Origin: Actinomycetes bacterium
GTDB lineage: Bacteria > Planctomycetota > Phycisphaerae > JAACET01
DNA: 6,252 nucleotides
NCBI GenBank assembly: GCA_030631725.1
Contig: DAOVKO010000132.1
Coordinates: forward strand, 1 to 6,252
Direction of reading: 5' to 3'
Both the position numbers and the translations under genes were made by a program. Shown piece after piece: positions 1 to 5,892 of the stretch; the first letter of the stretch is position 1; every line of letters begins with the position of its first letter. Under the pieces are notes generated by a model. That model had not been told where the DNA came from. It searched no databases and saw nothing but the letters and a program-made list of their open reading frames with translations.

Positions 1-1
1 C

Positions 2-289
2 AAGGTCGGCGAGGGTGTGCTGGCCAGACTCGGCCGAAATGACGGACAATTCGAAATGGTCATAACGCGTTGTAGCATTTTCGAACCGCCGGCCAAGAAA
101 CTCAAAGCCCGCCAGAATGAATGTGGCATTCCATTCTGGCCGCATGGGTTTGTAACTGCACACTGCGATATCGACGCCTTGCTGGAAGCGTGGAATAACG
201 AATATGCCTGCCTCGGTTACGGCGAGCATCTATACGAAGAGCTGAAGGCATTTTGTGAAGTTACGGGAATTAAAGCAATTGCGTTGTAG
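2..289 (+). CDS. L-fucose/L-arabinose isomerase-fold protein, C-terminal fragment
   Basis: The reading frame is open from the left edge, so this is the last 95 residues of a gene starting outside the window; the in-frame GTG at 17 is internal, not a start. The fragment resembles the C-terminal domain of the L-fucose isomerase-like family, ketol-isomerases that interconvert aldoses and ketoses with a divalent metal in the cytoplasm. It has the small-domain strand pattern (GQFEMVITRCSI), a PHGFVTAHCDIDALLEAW stretch, then NNEYACLGYGEHLYEELKAFCEVTGIKAIAL-type ending, which matches the family's usual 'NHy.lvyGd..eeL..fc...gI' tail. Where many relatives have a metal-binding His in that tail, this protein has Glu (codon 200-202). 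The substrate cannot be read from this piece, and a non-enzymatic member is possible. The stop at 287-289 is 9 bp before a MITE-like insertion. Family call moderately sure; substrate unknown. Confidence 0.6.
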   Translation, partial: KVGEGVLARLGRNDGQFEMVITRCSIFEPPAKKLKARQNECGIPFWPHGFVTAHCDIDALLEAWNNEYACLGYGEHLYEELKAFCEVTGIKAIAL

Positions 290-298
290 GAGATGAAA

Positions 299-465
299 CT
301 AGAAGCCATCCCCAAACCCCAATTTCTGCTGCGAACGGCCCTTTTTTCGCCTGGCTGCGTCGCTCAAACTCAATATATTCTCCAAATATGCATCGTTTTC
401 GCTTCTTGCCAGCCGACAAAATTGCTCGTTCTCGCCACGAAAGCAGGTTTTGGGATGACTTCTAG
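299..465. mobile_element. MITE-like inverted-repeat element (167 bp)
   Basis: The ends are terminal inverted repeats: 299-318 (CTAGAAGCCATCCCCAAACC) and 446-465, whose reverse complement is CTAGAAGTCATCCCAAAACC, 18 of 20 identical. CTAG occurs at both outer ends, so it may be a 4-bp target duplication (299-302 and 462-465), leaving 16-bp repeats at 303-318 and 446-461. The subterminal sequence is also partly self-complementary (for example GCGAACG near 331 against CGTTCTCGC near 427). There is no room for a transposase, so if mobile it would depend on one elsewhere. A frame runs through it into the downstream radical SAM gene, but the encoded residues look non-coding. It occupies the space between the isomerase-like gene and the radical SAM gene. 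The inverted repeats are seen directly; mobility and the IS family are inference. Confidence 0.65.
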
Positions 466-544
466 AACGAATGATTCAGTAAGGGGCCAAGGACCGACGA
501 GTTGGGATTACGGCCAAGCTGAGGGGCACTGTAAAGGCGGCGAA

Positions 545-2041
545 GTGGGGGGCAACGGTCAAAGGAACGGCCGGGGTTACATCGACAGGGAATTCCATTT
601 AGCAATTGAGGGTTTTTTCGGTTCGCACCTCGGGCGGGCTCTTCTAGGCTGGTTGAGCAGGGACAGGCCTGGCGGTACGCTGCTGGAGAGGATGATCCGC
701 TTGTATGGGGACCCGCAGATTCCGTTGGCAGAGAAGATACTCTTTTGGCCGATGCATAGATTTATCCGGCGAATAAAGGGTTCGATGACGGATGAGTCGT
801 TTCGCAAGAAGGTGGCTGGGCACAGTTCGACGGTGCGGGGAATTGTGGCCACGGCCCGGTCGGTGGCGGAGTTTGGTTTGACTTTGCCACAGAAGTTCGC
901 GGTGCCCTTGTTTGTGGTCTGGAACTTCACGAACCAGTGCAATCTGCACTGCCGGCACTGTTATCAGTCGTCGGGTCCGCGGCGGGGGGCTGACGAGCTG
1001 AGCCTGGCGGAAAAACTGCAGGTGGTGGATGAGCTGGGAAAGGCTTATGTGCCGATGATAGCTTTTGCCGGCGGCGAGCCGACCATGAGTGAGGATTTGC
1101 TTGCGGTTTTGAAGCGCTGCCAGCGTTACGGTATCCACACCACCGTGGCTACCAACGGCACGAATCTGAGCCTGGCACGCGTGCGGGCTCTGCGGGATGC
1201 AGGCGTGCGTTACGTGGAGATATCCCTGGACAGTACGGATCCGGACAAGCACGATGCGTTTCGAGGTCATCCTGGAATGTGGGAACGAACGGTGCAGGGG
1301 ATCAGGAACGTCGCGGCGGTGGAGGGGATCAGGCCGGGTGTGGCTATGTGCGTTCATCAGGACAACTACGACGAAGTGGAAGATATGATCGAGTTGGCCA
1401 AGAGCCTGGGGGCTACGTGCTTTGCCCACTTCAACTTTATTCCGGTGGGGCGGGGAAAAGATTGGGCCGAGAAAGACCTCTGGCCAGAACAAAGGGAAGA
1501 GCTGCTGCAACTGCTGAACCGTCACTCGCAGGAAGGTAAGATCGGGATTCTGAGCACGGCTCCGCAGTTCGGGCGGGTGGCTTTGGCGTTTGAGCCGTTG
1601 GAAGGGCGGATGTCCGTCAGCCATGCTGGGGGCGGTGGTGGTTTGGCTGCACGGGTGGTAGCCAAATACCTGGGAGGTTGCGGGGCAGGGCGGACGTACG
1701 TCTGCCTGGAACCGAACGGGGACGTTACGCCCTGCGTGTATATGCCGAATCGGCCCTTCGGGAATGTCCGCCGGCGGGGTTTGCTGGAGCTCTTCCGGAA
1801 TTCGCCTTACCGGGATGCGTTGTGGGATCGCTCACAGCGCGATGGTCACTGCAAGATATGCCGCTATAAGAATTATTGCGGGGGGTGCCGAGCGCGGGCC
1901 GATGCCTACTTTGGATCGATCAAGGCCAACGATCCGGGGTGCATTTTTAATCAGGCCGCCTGGGATGAACTTGTCAATAGCAGTCCTGGCTGGCAGGAAT
2001 ATGCCGATCAGTCTTGCCAACTATTCTCAGCTCCGGCCTGA
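545..2041 (+). CDS. Radical SAM/SPASM domain enzyme, NirJ/AhbC/PqqE-like
   Basis: Numbered from GTG 545 (498 residues). An N-terminal region of about 120 residues precedes the radical SAM core, which has the CNLHCRHC motif (C132, C136, C139) for the SAM-binding 4Fe-4S cluster, FAGGEP at 175-179 for SAM contact, and a VEISLDS strand near 224-230. The C-terminal SPASM domain has C379, C387, C397, then C436-x2-C439-x5-C445-x2-C448 (CGGCRARA) and C466, enough for two auxiliary Fe-S clusters. The CGGCRARA form is typical of heme-d1/alternative heme enzymes NirJ and AhbC and of peptide-modifying relatives. No precursor peptide or heme genes lie nearby, so the substrate is unknown. The start is uncertain: the frame is open back to ATG 293, but 299-465 is an inserted element and the protein becomes convincing only near residue 24 (GRALLGWLSRD). 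GTG 545 has AAAGG 7 bp upstream; TTG 653 and ATG 692 are alternatives. The gene ends 8 bp from convergent nadB. Confidence 0.85.
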   Translation: MGGNGQRNGRGYIDREFHLAIEGFFGSHLGRALLGWLSRDRPGGTLLERMIRLYGDPQIPLAEKILFWPMHRFIRRIKGSMTDESFRKKVAGHSSTVRGIVATARSVAEFGLTLPQKFAVPLFVVWNFTNQCNLHCRHCYQSSGPRRGADELSLAEKLQVVDELGKAYVPMIAFAGGEPTMSEDLLAVLKRCQRYGIHTTVATNGTNLSLARVRALRDAGVRYVEISLDSTDPDKHDAFRGHPGMWERTVQGIRNVAAVEGIRPGVAMCVHQDNYDEVEDMIELAKSLGATCFAHFNFIPVGRGKDWAEKDLWPEQREELLQLLNRHSQEGKIGILSTAPQFGRVALAFEPLEGRMSVSHAGGGGGLAARVVAKYLGGCGAGRTYVCLEPNGDVTPCVYMPNRPFGNVRRRGLLELFRNSPYRDALWDRSQRDGHCKICRYKNYCGGCRARADAYFGSIKANDPGCIFNQAAWDELVNSSPGWQEYADQSCQLFSAPA

Positions 2042-2049
2042 TCCGACGT

Positions 2050-3684
2050 TTATTTTCCCAACTGGCTCAGGGGGTCGTTGACGGTAAAGGTTATGTGTTT
2101 GCGCCAGTTCTTCTCGTCGCTTTGGGGGAAATCGCTGCGGAAATGTACGCCGCGACTTTCCTGTCGGGCCAAGGAGGCAGCGGCCATGGTGCGGGCTATG
2201 GTCAGCATGTTCTGACATTCCCAGCCCTGGGGCTCATCGAAAACTTTATCCATAACGTAACGACTCCAAAACTCGATTATCTCGATGGCTTCGGCTAAAT
2301 GGTTGGCGTCGCGAGTCATGCCCACGTTCCGCCACATGAGCGAGCGCAGAGAGTTACGGACATCGGGGACATCGAGCCTGGTCTTATGGCTGGGGGTGAT
2401 GGAGTTACCCAGGGGCAAGGGAGCGAGGCGTCGAGTTTGCCGCTGGGCGGCTTGAGCAGCGTGTTCCCCGGCAATCTTGCCAAAGACGAGGCCCTCAAGG
2501 AGCGAATTGGAGCCCAAGCGATTGGCGCCATGCAAACTGGTGGCGGCGACCTCTCCGCAGGCGTAGAGGTTCTGGAGAGAAGTTTGGCCGTTTATATCGA
2601 CGGTTACCCCGCCGATCATATAGTGGGCACTGGGGCGGACGGGAATAAGGTCCTTACCCGGCGTGATATCAAAAGATTCGCACATGGCACAGATATGGGG
2701 GAACCTGGTGCGGAACTTTTTGGGCCCCATGTGACGGACGTCGAGGAAGACGTTGGCCCGGCCGGTCTTGGCCATCTGCTGGAGAATAGCCCGGCTGACG
2801 ATGTCGCGTGGGGCCAGCTCGGCATCAGGGTGGTAGTCGGGCATGAAGCGGTAACCGCTGTGGTCGAGCAGCGTGGCGCCCTCTCCGCGGACGGCCTCAC
2901 TGATAAGGGTTCGGCTGGCACCAGCGACGTAAAGGGTGGTCGGATGGAACTGAATCATCTCCATATCTTCCAGTCTGGCGCCGGCCCGGTAGGCCAGGGC
3001 GTACCCGTCGCCGGTGGCCCCGGGGGGATTGGTGGTTTCGCGGTACATCTGCCCGATGCCCCCGGCGGCGAGGATCACGCGTTTGGCCCAGATTATTGTC
3101 AGTTCTTTTCCGGGCTGAGCAATCAGGGCCCCGACGCATCGGTCCTGGTCGCTGAGCAAATCGACCACAAAAGTATTCTCCATGAGGCGGATGGCCGGCT
3201 GGTCCTTTAGGCGATTGATCAGGCAGTTGGTGATGGCCTGGCCGGTGGCATCGCCGTGGGCATGGACGATTCGGCTGGCACTGTGGCCTCCTTCACGGGC
3301 CAAGGCCAGTCGGCCCTTATGGCGATCGAAAGCGGCACCCCATCGGACCAGTTCTTGCACCAAGGCCGGGCCGCTGCGGATGACTAAATCTACGACTTTC
3401 TCGTCGGAAAGGCCGCCACCGGCAAGGAGGGTATCTTTGATGTGAGCTTGGAGGCTGTCGTCCGGGTCGAAGACCGCGGCTATTCCGCCTTGGGCGTGCC
3501 AGGTGTTTGATTCATCCAAGGTTCCTTTGCACAGGAGCAGTACGCGAACTTGTTGGGCGGCCTCCAGAGCAGCTCTTACTCCGGCAATGCCGGCCCCGAT
3601 GATGAGGGTATCGGTGAAGACCTGGCCGAGGGAGGAGGCGTCGAACGAAACCAGGTAGCGGCGAAAGTCAGGTTGGTGCTTCAT
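2050..3684 (-). CDS. nadB: L-aspartate oxidase (NadB)
   Basis: This is a complete 544-residue flavoprotein, close to the 540 of the E. coli enzyme. It oxidises L-aspartate to iminoaspartate, the first step of de novo NAD synthesis, which NadA then condenses with dihydroxyacetone phosphate to quinolinate; it acts in the cytoplasm. The N-terminal FAD-binding motif GAGIAG is at 30-35, followed by NTWHAQGGIAAVF (60-72) and the active-site EGGHS region at 131-135. H247 (IQFHPT), R293 (RDIVSRA), H354 (SAHYMIGG) and R389 (GANRLGSNSLLEG) match the E. coli substrate-binding residues H244, R290, H351 and R386 with a constant offset of three. The succinate dehydrogenase/fumarate reductase C-terminal helical domain covers about 440-540. 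The NadB pattern separates it from SdhA/FrdA. ATG 3684 has AGG 6 bp upstream. It appears to be a single-gene unit with its own promoter; nadA and nadC are not in the window. Confidence 0.97.
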   Translation of the reverse strand: MKHQPDFRRYLVSFDASSLGQVFTDTLIIGAGIAGVRAALEAAQQVRVLLLCKGTLDESNTWHAQGGIAAVFDPDDSLQAHIKDTLLAGGGLSDEKVVDLVIRSGPALVQELVRWGAAFDRHKGRLALAREGGHSASRIVHAHGDATGQAITNCLINRLKDQPAIRLMENTFVVDLLSDQDRCVGALIAQPGKELTIIWAKRVILAAGGIGQMYRETTNPPGATGDGYALAYRAGARLEDMEMIQFHPTTLYVAGASRTLISEAVRGEGATLLDHSGYRFMPDYHPDAELAPRDIVSRAILQQMAKTGRANVFLDVRHMGPKKFRTRFPHICAMCESFDITPGKDLIPVRPSAHYMIGGVTVDINGQTSLQNLYACGEVAATSLHGANRLGSNSLLEGLVFGKIAGEHAAQAAQRQTRRLAPLPLGNSITPSHKTRLDVPDVRNSLRSLMWRNVGMTRDANHLAEAIEIIEFWSRYVMDKVFDEPQGWECQNMLTIARTMAAASLARQESRGVHFRSDFPQSDEKNWRKHITFTVNDPLSQLGK

Positions 3685-3749
3685 TGAGGGCCTACCTTGT
3701 TTTGGGCTCCCAAGGGCCGAATTTGACGATGGGTGCGCAGGTCCAAGAC

Positions 3750-3778
3750 ATTATACAGACAAATCTTACCACGGCCAA
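3750..3778 (-). promoter_or_regulatory. Sigma-70-type promoter for nadB
   Basis: On the minus strand the -35 hexamer TTGGCC (3778-3773, 4 of 6 consensus bases) is followed by a 17-bp spacer and a perfect -10 TATAAT (3755-3750). Transcription would start near 3743, giving a leader of about 58 bases before the nadB ATG at 3684. I see no clear operator in the leader. Inferred from sequence only. Confidence 0.6.
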
Positions 3779-3813
3779 GGGGGATCGGTTCTGCAAAGCC
3801 AGATGGTTTGCGT

Positions 3814-3841
3814 TTGCTTGGCAGGTGAAAAGTAGTATAAT
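3814..3841 (+). promoter_or_regulatory. Possible promoter for the DUF4160/DUF2442 unit
   Basis: A perfect -10 TATAAT lies at 3836-3841, with a weak -35 TTGCTT at 3814-3819 and a 16-bp spacer. It points toward the DUF4160 remnant (3905) and the DUF2442 gene (4097). It lies upstream of the nadB promoter on the opposite strand, making 3750-3841 a divergent promoter region. The weak -35 and the AT-rich setting keep this tentative. A second TATAAT at 3899-3904 directly abuts the ATG at 3905 and has no fitting -35. Confidence 0.3.
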
Positions 3842-3904
3842 AAAGGATGGCGCGAGAACACTCTGGGATCACCGAAGCGAGGCAAGGGTCCAATCACATA
3901 TAAT

Positions 3905-4137
3905 ATGCCAGGGAGTGTTGGGACGGCTATCGTTTCTTCTTTTTCTCTCGTGAGGAAAAGTGAATTCATGTCCACGTCTATTGTGCAGGTGGTGAGGCAA
4001 AATTTTGGCTAAGCCCAACTGTAAGGTTAGCCCAAAACTGCAAATTGTCAAAGAAACAGATAGCTGAGGTGAAAAAAATAATTCAGGAGCGACAAGATGA
4101 CATCAAAGGTGCTTGGAAAAAACATTTCCGGAGTTGA
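3905..4137 (+). pseudogene. DUF4160 family gene, broken by a frameshift and an in-frame TGA
   Basis: Conceptual reconstruction gives a DUF4160 protein of about 77 residues. ATG CCA at 3905 starts in one frame. A missing base near 3910-3913 is needed to join the next frame, which reads ECWDGYRFFFFSREEK (3913-3960), then TGA at 3961-3963, then IHVHVYCAGGEAKFWL (3964-4011) and a helical tail ending GAWKKHFRS with stop at 4135-4137. The GYRFFFFS, HVHV, EAKFWL and AWKKHF segments are DUF4160 hallmarks. No ATG, GTG or TTG exists in the YRFFFF frame after its upstream stop, so that frame cannot start alone. The TGA sits where relatives commonly have Arg, one C-to-T change from CGA. DUF4160 is widely found directly upstream of DUF2442, as here, with predicted toxin-antitoxin-like roles that are weakly tested. 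The 3' end overlaps the DUF2442 gene by 41 bp. Assembly error could mimic one lesion, less easily both. Confidence 0.75.
4085..4089 (+). promoter_or_regulatory. Shine-Dalgarno site of the DUF2442 gene
   Basis: AGGAG lies 7 bp before ATG 4097, inside the 3' end of the DUF4160 remnant. It fixes the DUF2442 start and shows that this gene can be translated even though its overlapping upstream partner is broken. Confidence 0.7.
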
Positions 4138-4357
4138 GGTCACCAACATTTCAAAGCACGGATTTTGGCTGTTCGTAAAGGACAAAGAATACTTTTTGTC
4201 ATATCGTGAGTATCCATGGTTCAAAAATGCCAAGCTAAATGATATTCTTGATGTAAAATTGCTTCATCGGTCTCATCTTTATTGGCCAAAACTTGACATT
4301 GACCTTGAGCTGTCCGCATTGGAAGAACCGGGCAGGTATCCGTTGACTTACAAATAG
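4097..4357 (+). CDS. DUF2442 domain protein, small putative antitoxin-like partner
   Basis: This intact 86-residue soluble protein covers nearly the full DUF2442 domain. Visible hallmarks are ISGVEVTNISKHGFWLFV (10-27), the YFLSYREYPWFKNAK stretch at 32-46 and HLYWPKLDIDLEL at 60-72, the last being the usual 'hWpelDeDi' signature. There is no signal peptide, membrane segment or DNA-binding helix-turn-helix that I can recognise. Its start overlaps the end of the DUF4160 remnant, the normal layout for this pair, and translation was probably coupled when both were intact. DUF2442/DUF4160 pairs are commonly predicted as toxin-antitoxin-like modules, usually with DUF2442 as the antitoxin side, but biochemical proof is thin. 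The gene is AT-rich: bases 4141-4200 are 38% GC and 4201-4260 are 30%, against 55% in a sample of the neighbouring TPR gene (5281-5340), which suggests acquisition. Only 23 bp separate it from the TPR gene. Confidence 0.85.
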   Translation: MTSKVLGKNISGVEVTNISKHGFWLFVKDKEYFLSYREYPWFKNAKLNDILDVKLLHRSHLYWPKLDIDLELSALEEPGRYPLTYK

Positions 4358-4380
4358 ATCGTTACAGTCGAAGGTGTGAA

Positions 4381-5694
4381 ATGGCTATGAATGATTGGTC
4401 GGAAGCCGAAGGGCGGGTTGAGCGGGCTTACAATCTCTACGAGTTGGGCAAATGGGCGGAGGCCCTGCGCGAGCTTCGGGAAGCGGTGCGGATTAATCCC
4501 TACAACGCGGACTGGCACTACAACATGGGGCTGACGCTGGACGCGATGAACGAATACACCCAGGCCATCGAGGCCTACAGGCAGGCCCTGGCCCTGAGCC
4601 CGTCGGACGTGGAGACGCTGACGGCTCTGGGAATTGACAGCACCCGGCAGAAGCAATTCAAACAGGCCCTGGGGTATTTTGAACAGGCCCAGCGGATCGA
4701 TCCGGGATTTGAGCCTTGCTATGGTTACCGGATAGTTACCTACAGTCAGATGGGCCAACACGACAAGGCGGAAGAGATGTTCTACCTGGCCAGGCAAATC
4801 AAAGATAAATGCCCTATCTGCGACTACAACATGGGGATGAGCCTGCTGGCTCGGGGCAAATATGATCGGGCTATCGCCTGCTGGCAAGAGGCCTTGGAAC
4901 TTGACTCGGAGTATCCGGAGGTGCATGCCCGGATCGCAGAGGCCTACTGGGCCAAGGGTGATCTGGACAGCTCGAGCAGGCACTTTGCTCTGGCCCTGCG
5001 GGATGATCCGGGGCACATAGATGTATTGCTGGACTACGGCTCGATGCTGCTGGATAAGCAGGAACTGGACCGGGCGACGGAGAAGTTCAACTTTGTGCTG
5101 GAACTGGAGCCGGACAACTTGTCGGCCCGGGCCTGCCTGGGAGAGATTGCCGTGCTTAGAAATCAGCCCGTCCGAGCGGTGCTGCTGCTGGAGGCTGTGC
5201 TGGCTGAGGACCAGCGGTATCCGCTGGCGAATCTGCACCTGGGCAAGAGCTATATGAAGCTCGGGCGGCTGGCGGAGGCCCGGGAGCGTTTGCTGGCTGA
5301 ATTGGCGAATAAGCCGGTGGATAAATCTGCTCTGCTGGAGCTGGGCAAGGCCCTGCTGGCGTCGGGCCAGGCGAAAGCGGCGGCGGAGTGTCTGGGGAGG
5401 CTGCTGAAATTGGCTCCGGACGAGGCCCAGGTACATCACGCTTTTGGGGCAGCGTGTTTGAGAATCAATCTGCTGGATGAGGCGGTGGCACATTGCCGGC
5501 GGGCGGTGGCACTGCAGCCGATGCTAATCGAAGCACATTGCGATTTGGCAGTGGCCTACTTTCGGCAAGGGCGATGGTGGACGGCTTTGAAGCAAATCTG
5601 GGGGATTGTCAAGCTTTCCGCCGGGAGCAGACCATTGAGCCGCCGCCTGCTGGAGGGTTTGAGAAAGCGACTGACAAACCCGCGGGGGAGATGA
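4381..5694 (+). CDS. Tetratricopeptide repeat (TPR) protein
   Basis: The protein has 437 residues and is almost entirely TPR repeats, 34-residue helix pairs that form a superhelical binding surface for other proteins. I can place units at about 9-40, 43-74, 77-108, 111-142, 146-177, 179-210, 213-244, 247-278, 281-312, 315-346 and 349-380, plus a partial unit from 383. Each shows the W/L-G-Y-A-A-P-type spacing, for example ADWHYNMGLTLDAMNEYTQA and AIACWQEALELD. The tail from about 410 is basic (RRLLEGLRKRL). I see no signal peptide, transmembrane helix or catalytic domain, so it is probably a cytoplasmic scaffold with an unknown partner. A CPIC pair (144-147) is at the start of the fifth unit and could be redox- or metal-active, though this is weak. 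ATG 4381 has AAGGTG 4 bp upstream; ATG 4387 fits the same site with 10 bp and is equally possible. The gene starts 23 bp after DUF2442 but differs in base composition, so shared function is doubtful. Confidence 0.9.
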   Translation: MAMNDWSEAEGRVERAYNLYELGKWAEALRELREAVRINPYNADWHYNMGLTLDAMNEYTQAIEAYRQALALSPSDVETLTALGIDSTRQKQFKQALGYFEQAQRIDPGFEPCYGYRIVTYSQMGQHDKAEEMFYLARQIKDKCPICDYNMGMSLLARGKYDRAIACWQEALELDSEYPEVHARIAEAYWAKGDLDSSSRHFALALRDDPGHIDVLLDYGSMLLDKQELDRATEKFNFVLELEPDNLSARACLGEIAVLRNQPVRAVLLLEAVLAEDQRYPLANLHLGKSYMKLGRLAEARERLLAELANKPVDKSALLELGKALLASGQAKAAAECLGRLLKLAPDEAQVHHAFGAACLRINLLDEAVAHCRRAVALQPMLIEAHCDLAVAYFRQGRWWTALKQIWGIVKLSAGSRPLSRRLLEGLRKRLTNPRGR

Positions 5695-5771
5695 TCGCGA
5701 AAAACGCATAACCTAAAAACAGAAAGATCCTTTTGTAATAAATAGTCACTGTTGCGGAAACAACATCTTGT

Positions 5772-5803
5772 GATTCCCGCGAAAGCGGGAATCCAGTTTT
5801 TTT
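5772..5803 (+). terminator. Rho-independent terminator of the TPR gene, inside the MITE-like element
   Basis: A perfect 9-bp stem (GATTCCCGC at 5772-5780 with GCGGGAATC at 5785-5793) closes on a GAAA tetraloop and is followed after CAG by seven T (5797-5803). It lies 77 bp past the TPR stop and fits plus-strand termination. On the minus strand there is no T run after the stem, so it should not serve deoC. Confidence 0.6.
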
Positions 5804-5811
5804 GACCGTGG

Positions 5812-5831
5812 ACCCCTGCTTTCGCAGGGGT
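5812..5831. repeat. Second inverted repeat (hairpin) of the MITE-like element
   Basis: ACCCCTGC (5812-5819) and GCAGGGGT (5824-5831) form a perfect 8-bp stem around TTTC, which is a GAAA tetraloop when read on the minus strand. No T run follows on either strand, so it is more likely a structural part of the element than a terminator. Confidence 0.75.
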
Positions 5832-5892
5832 GACATGACGATGCCGGCTTTCCGCAATAGTAACTAAATAGGGGCCGTTGTTGAGCGGCGCG

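Larger units (their letters stand above)
5739..5870. mobile_element. MITE-like element with two hairpins, flanked by TAAATA direct repeats
   Basis: Inverted repeats GTCACTGTTGCGGAAA (5745-5760) and its counterpart at 5849-5864 (reverse complement GTTACTATTGCGGAAA) match at 14 of 16 positions. Directly outside them TAAATA occurs at 5739-5744 and again at 5865-5870, as expected of a 6-bp target duplication; a TA duplication is an alternative because the repeats can be read outward by two bases. The 120-bp core holds two perfect tetraloop hairpins (5772-5793 and 5812-5831) and no gene. It sits between the 3' ends of the TPR gene and deoC. Hairpins of the ATTCCC(8 nt)GGGAAT type recur as dispersed repeats in several bacteria, for example the dRS3 repeats of Neisseria, but common descent is not implied. 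Any minus-strand reading frame through it (GFPLSRE-type residues) is a repeat by-product, not a protein. Confidence 0.7.

Noticed and set aside
644..1624. 326-codon open frame on the minus strand within the radical SAM gene
   Set aside because: It is antisense to a gene with clear motifs, its residues are rich in His, Arg and Pro without recognisable domains, and it mirrors the codon structure of the real gene.
2299..3210. 303-codon open frame on the plus strand within nadB
   Set aside because: It is antisense to nadB, whose active-site residues are all in place; the Gly/Val/Asp-rich residues are typical of a shadow frame in GC-rich DNA.
3858..3919. Inverted repeat AACACTC...GAGTGTT with adjoining TGG/CCA around a 41-base middle
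   Set aside because: The stem is short, the loop is long, and the right arm falls in the start of the DUF4160 remnant; chance pairing is likely and no riboswitch or RNA family is recognised.
3684..3953. 89-codon plus-strand frame and overlapping minus-strand frames between nadB and DUF4160
   Set aside because: No recognisable domain or ribosome site, and it overlaps the nadB promoter and the start of the DUF4160 remnant.
4003..4037. Ten-bp stem TTTTGGCTAA / TTAGCCCAAAA with one bulge
   Set aside because: It lies inside the DUF4160 coding remnant (KFWLSPTVRLAQN) and has no useful T run on the plus strand, so coding constraint or chance explains it.
4348..5493. 381-codon minus-strand frame across the TPR gene
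   Set aside because: Its Gln/Leu/Arg-rich residues repeat because the TPR units repeat on the other strand; no domain is seen.
5609..5857. 82-codon minus-strand frame with GFPLSRE-type residues
   Set aside because: It is produced by the hairpins of the MITE-like element and the antisense of the TPR 3' end; such frames are common artefacts of dispersed repeats.
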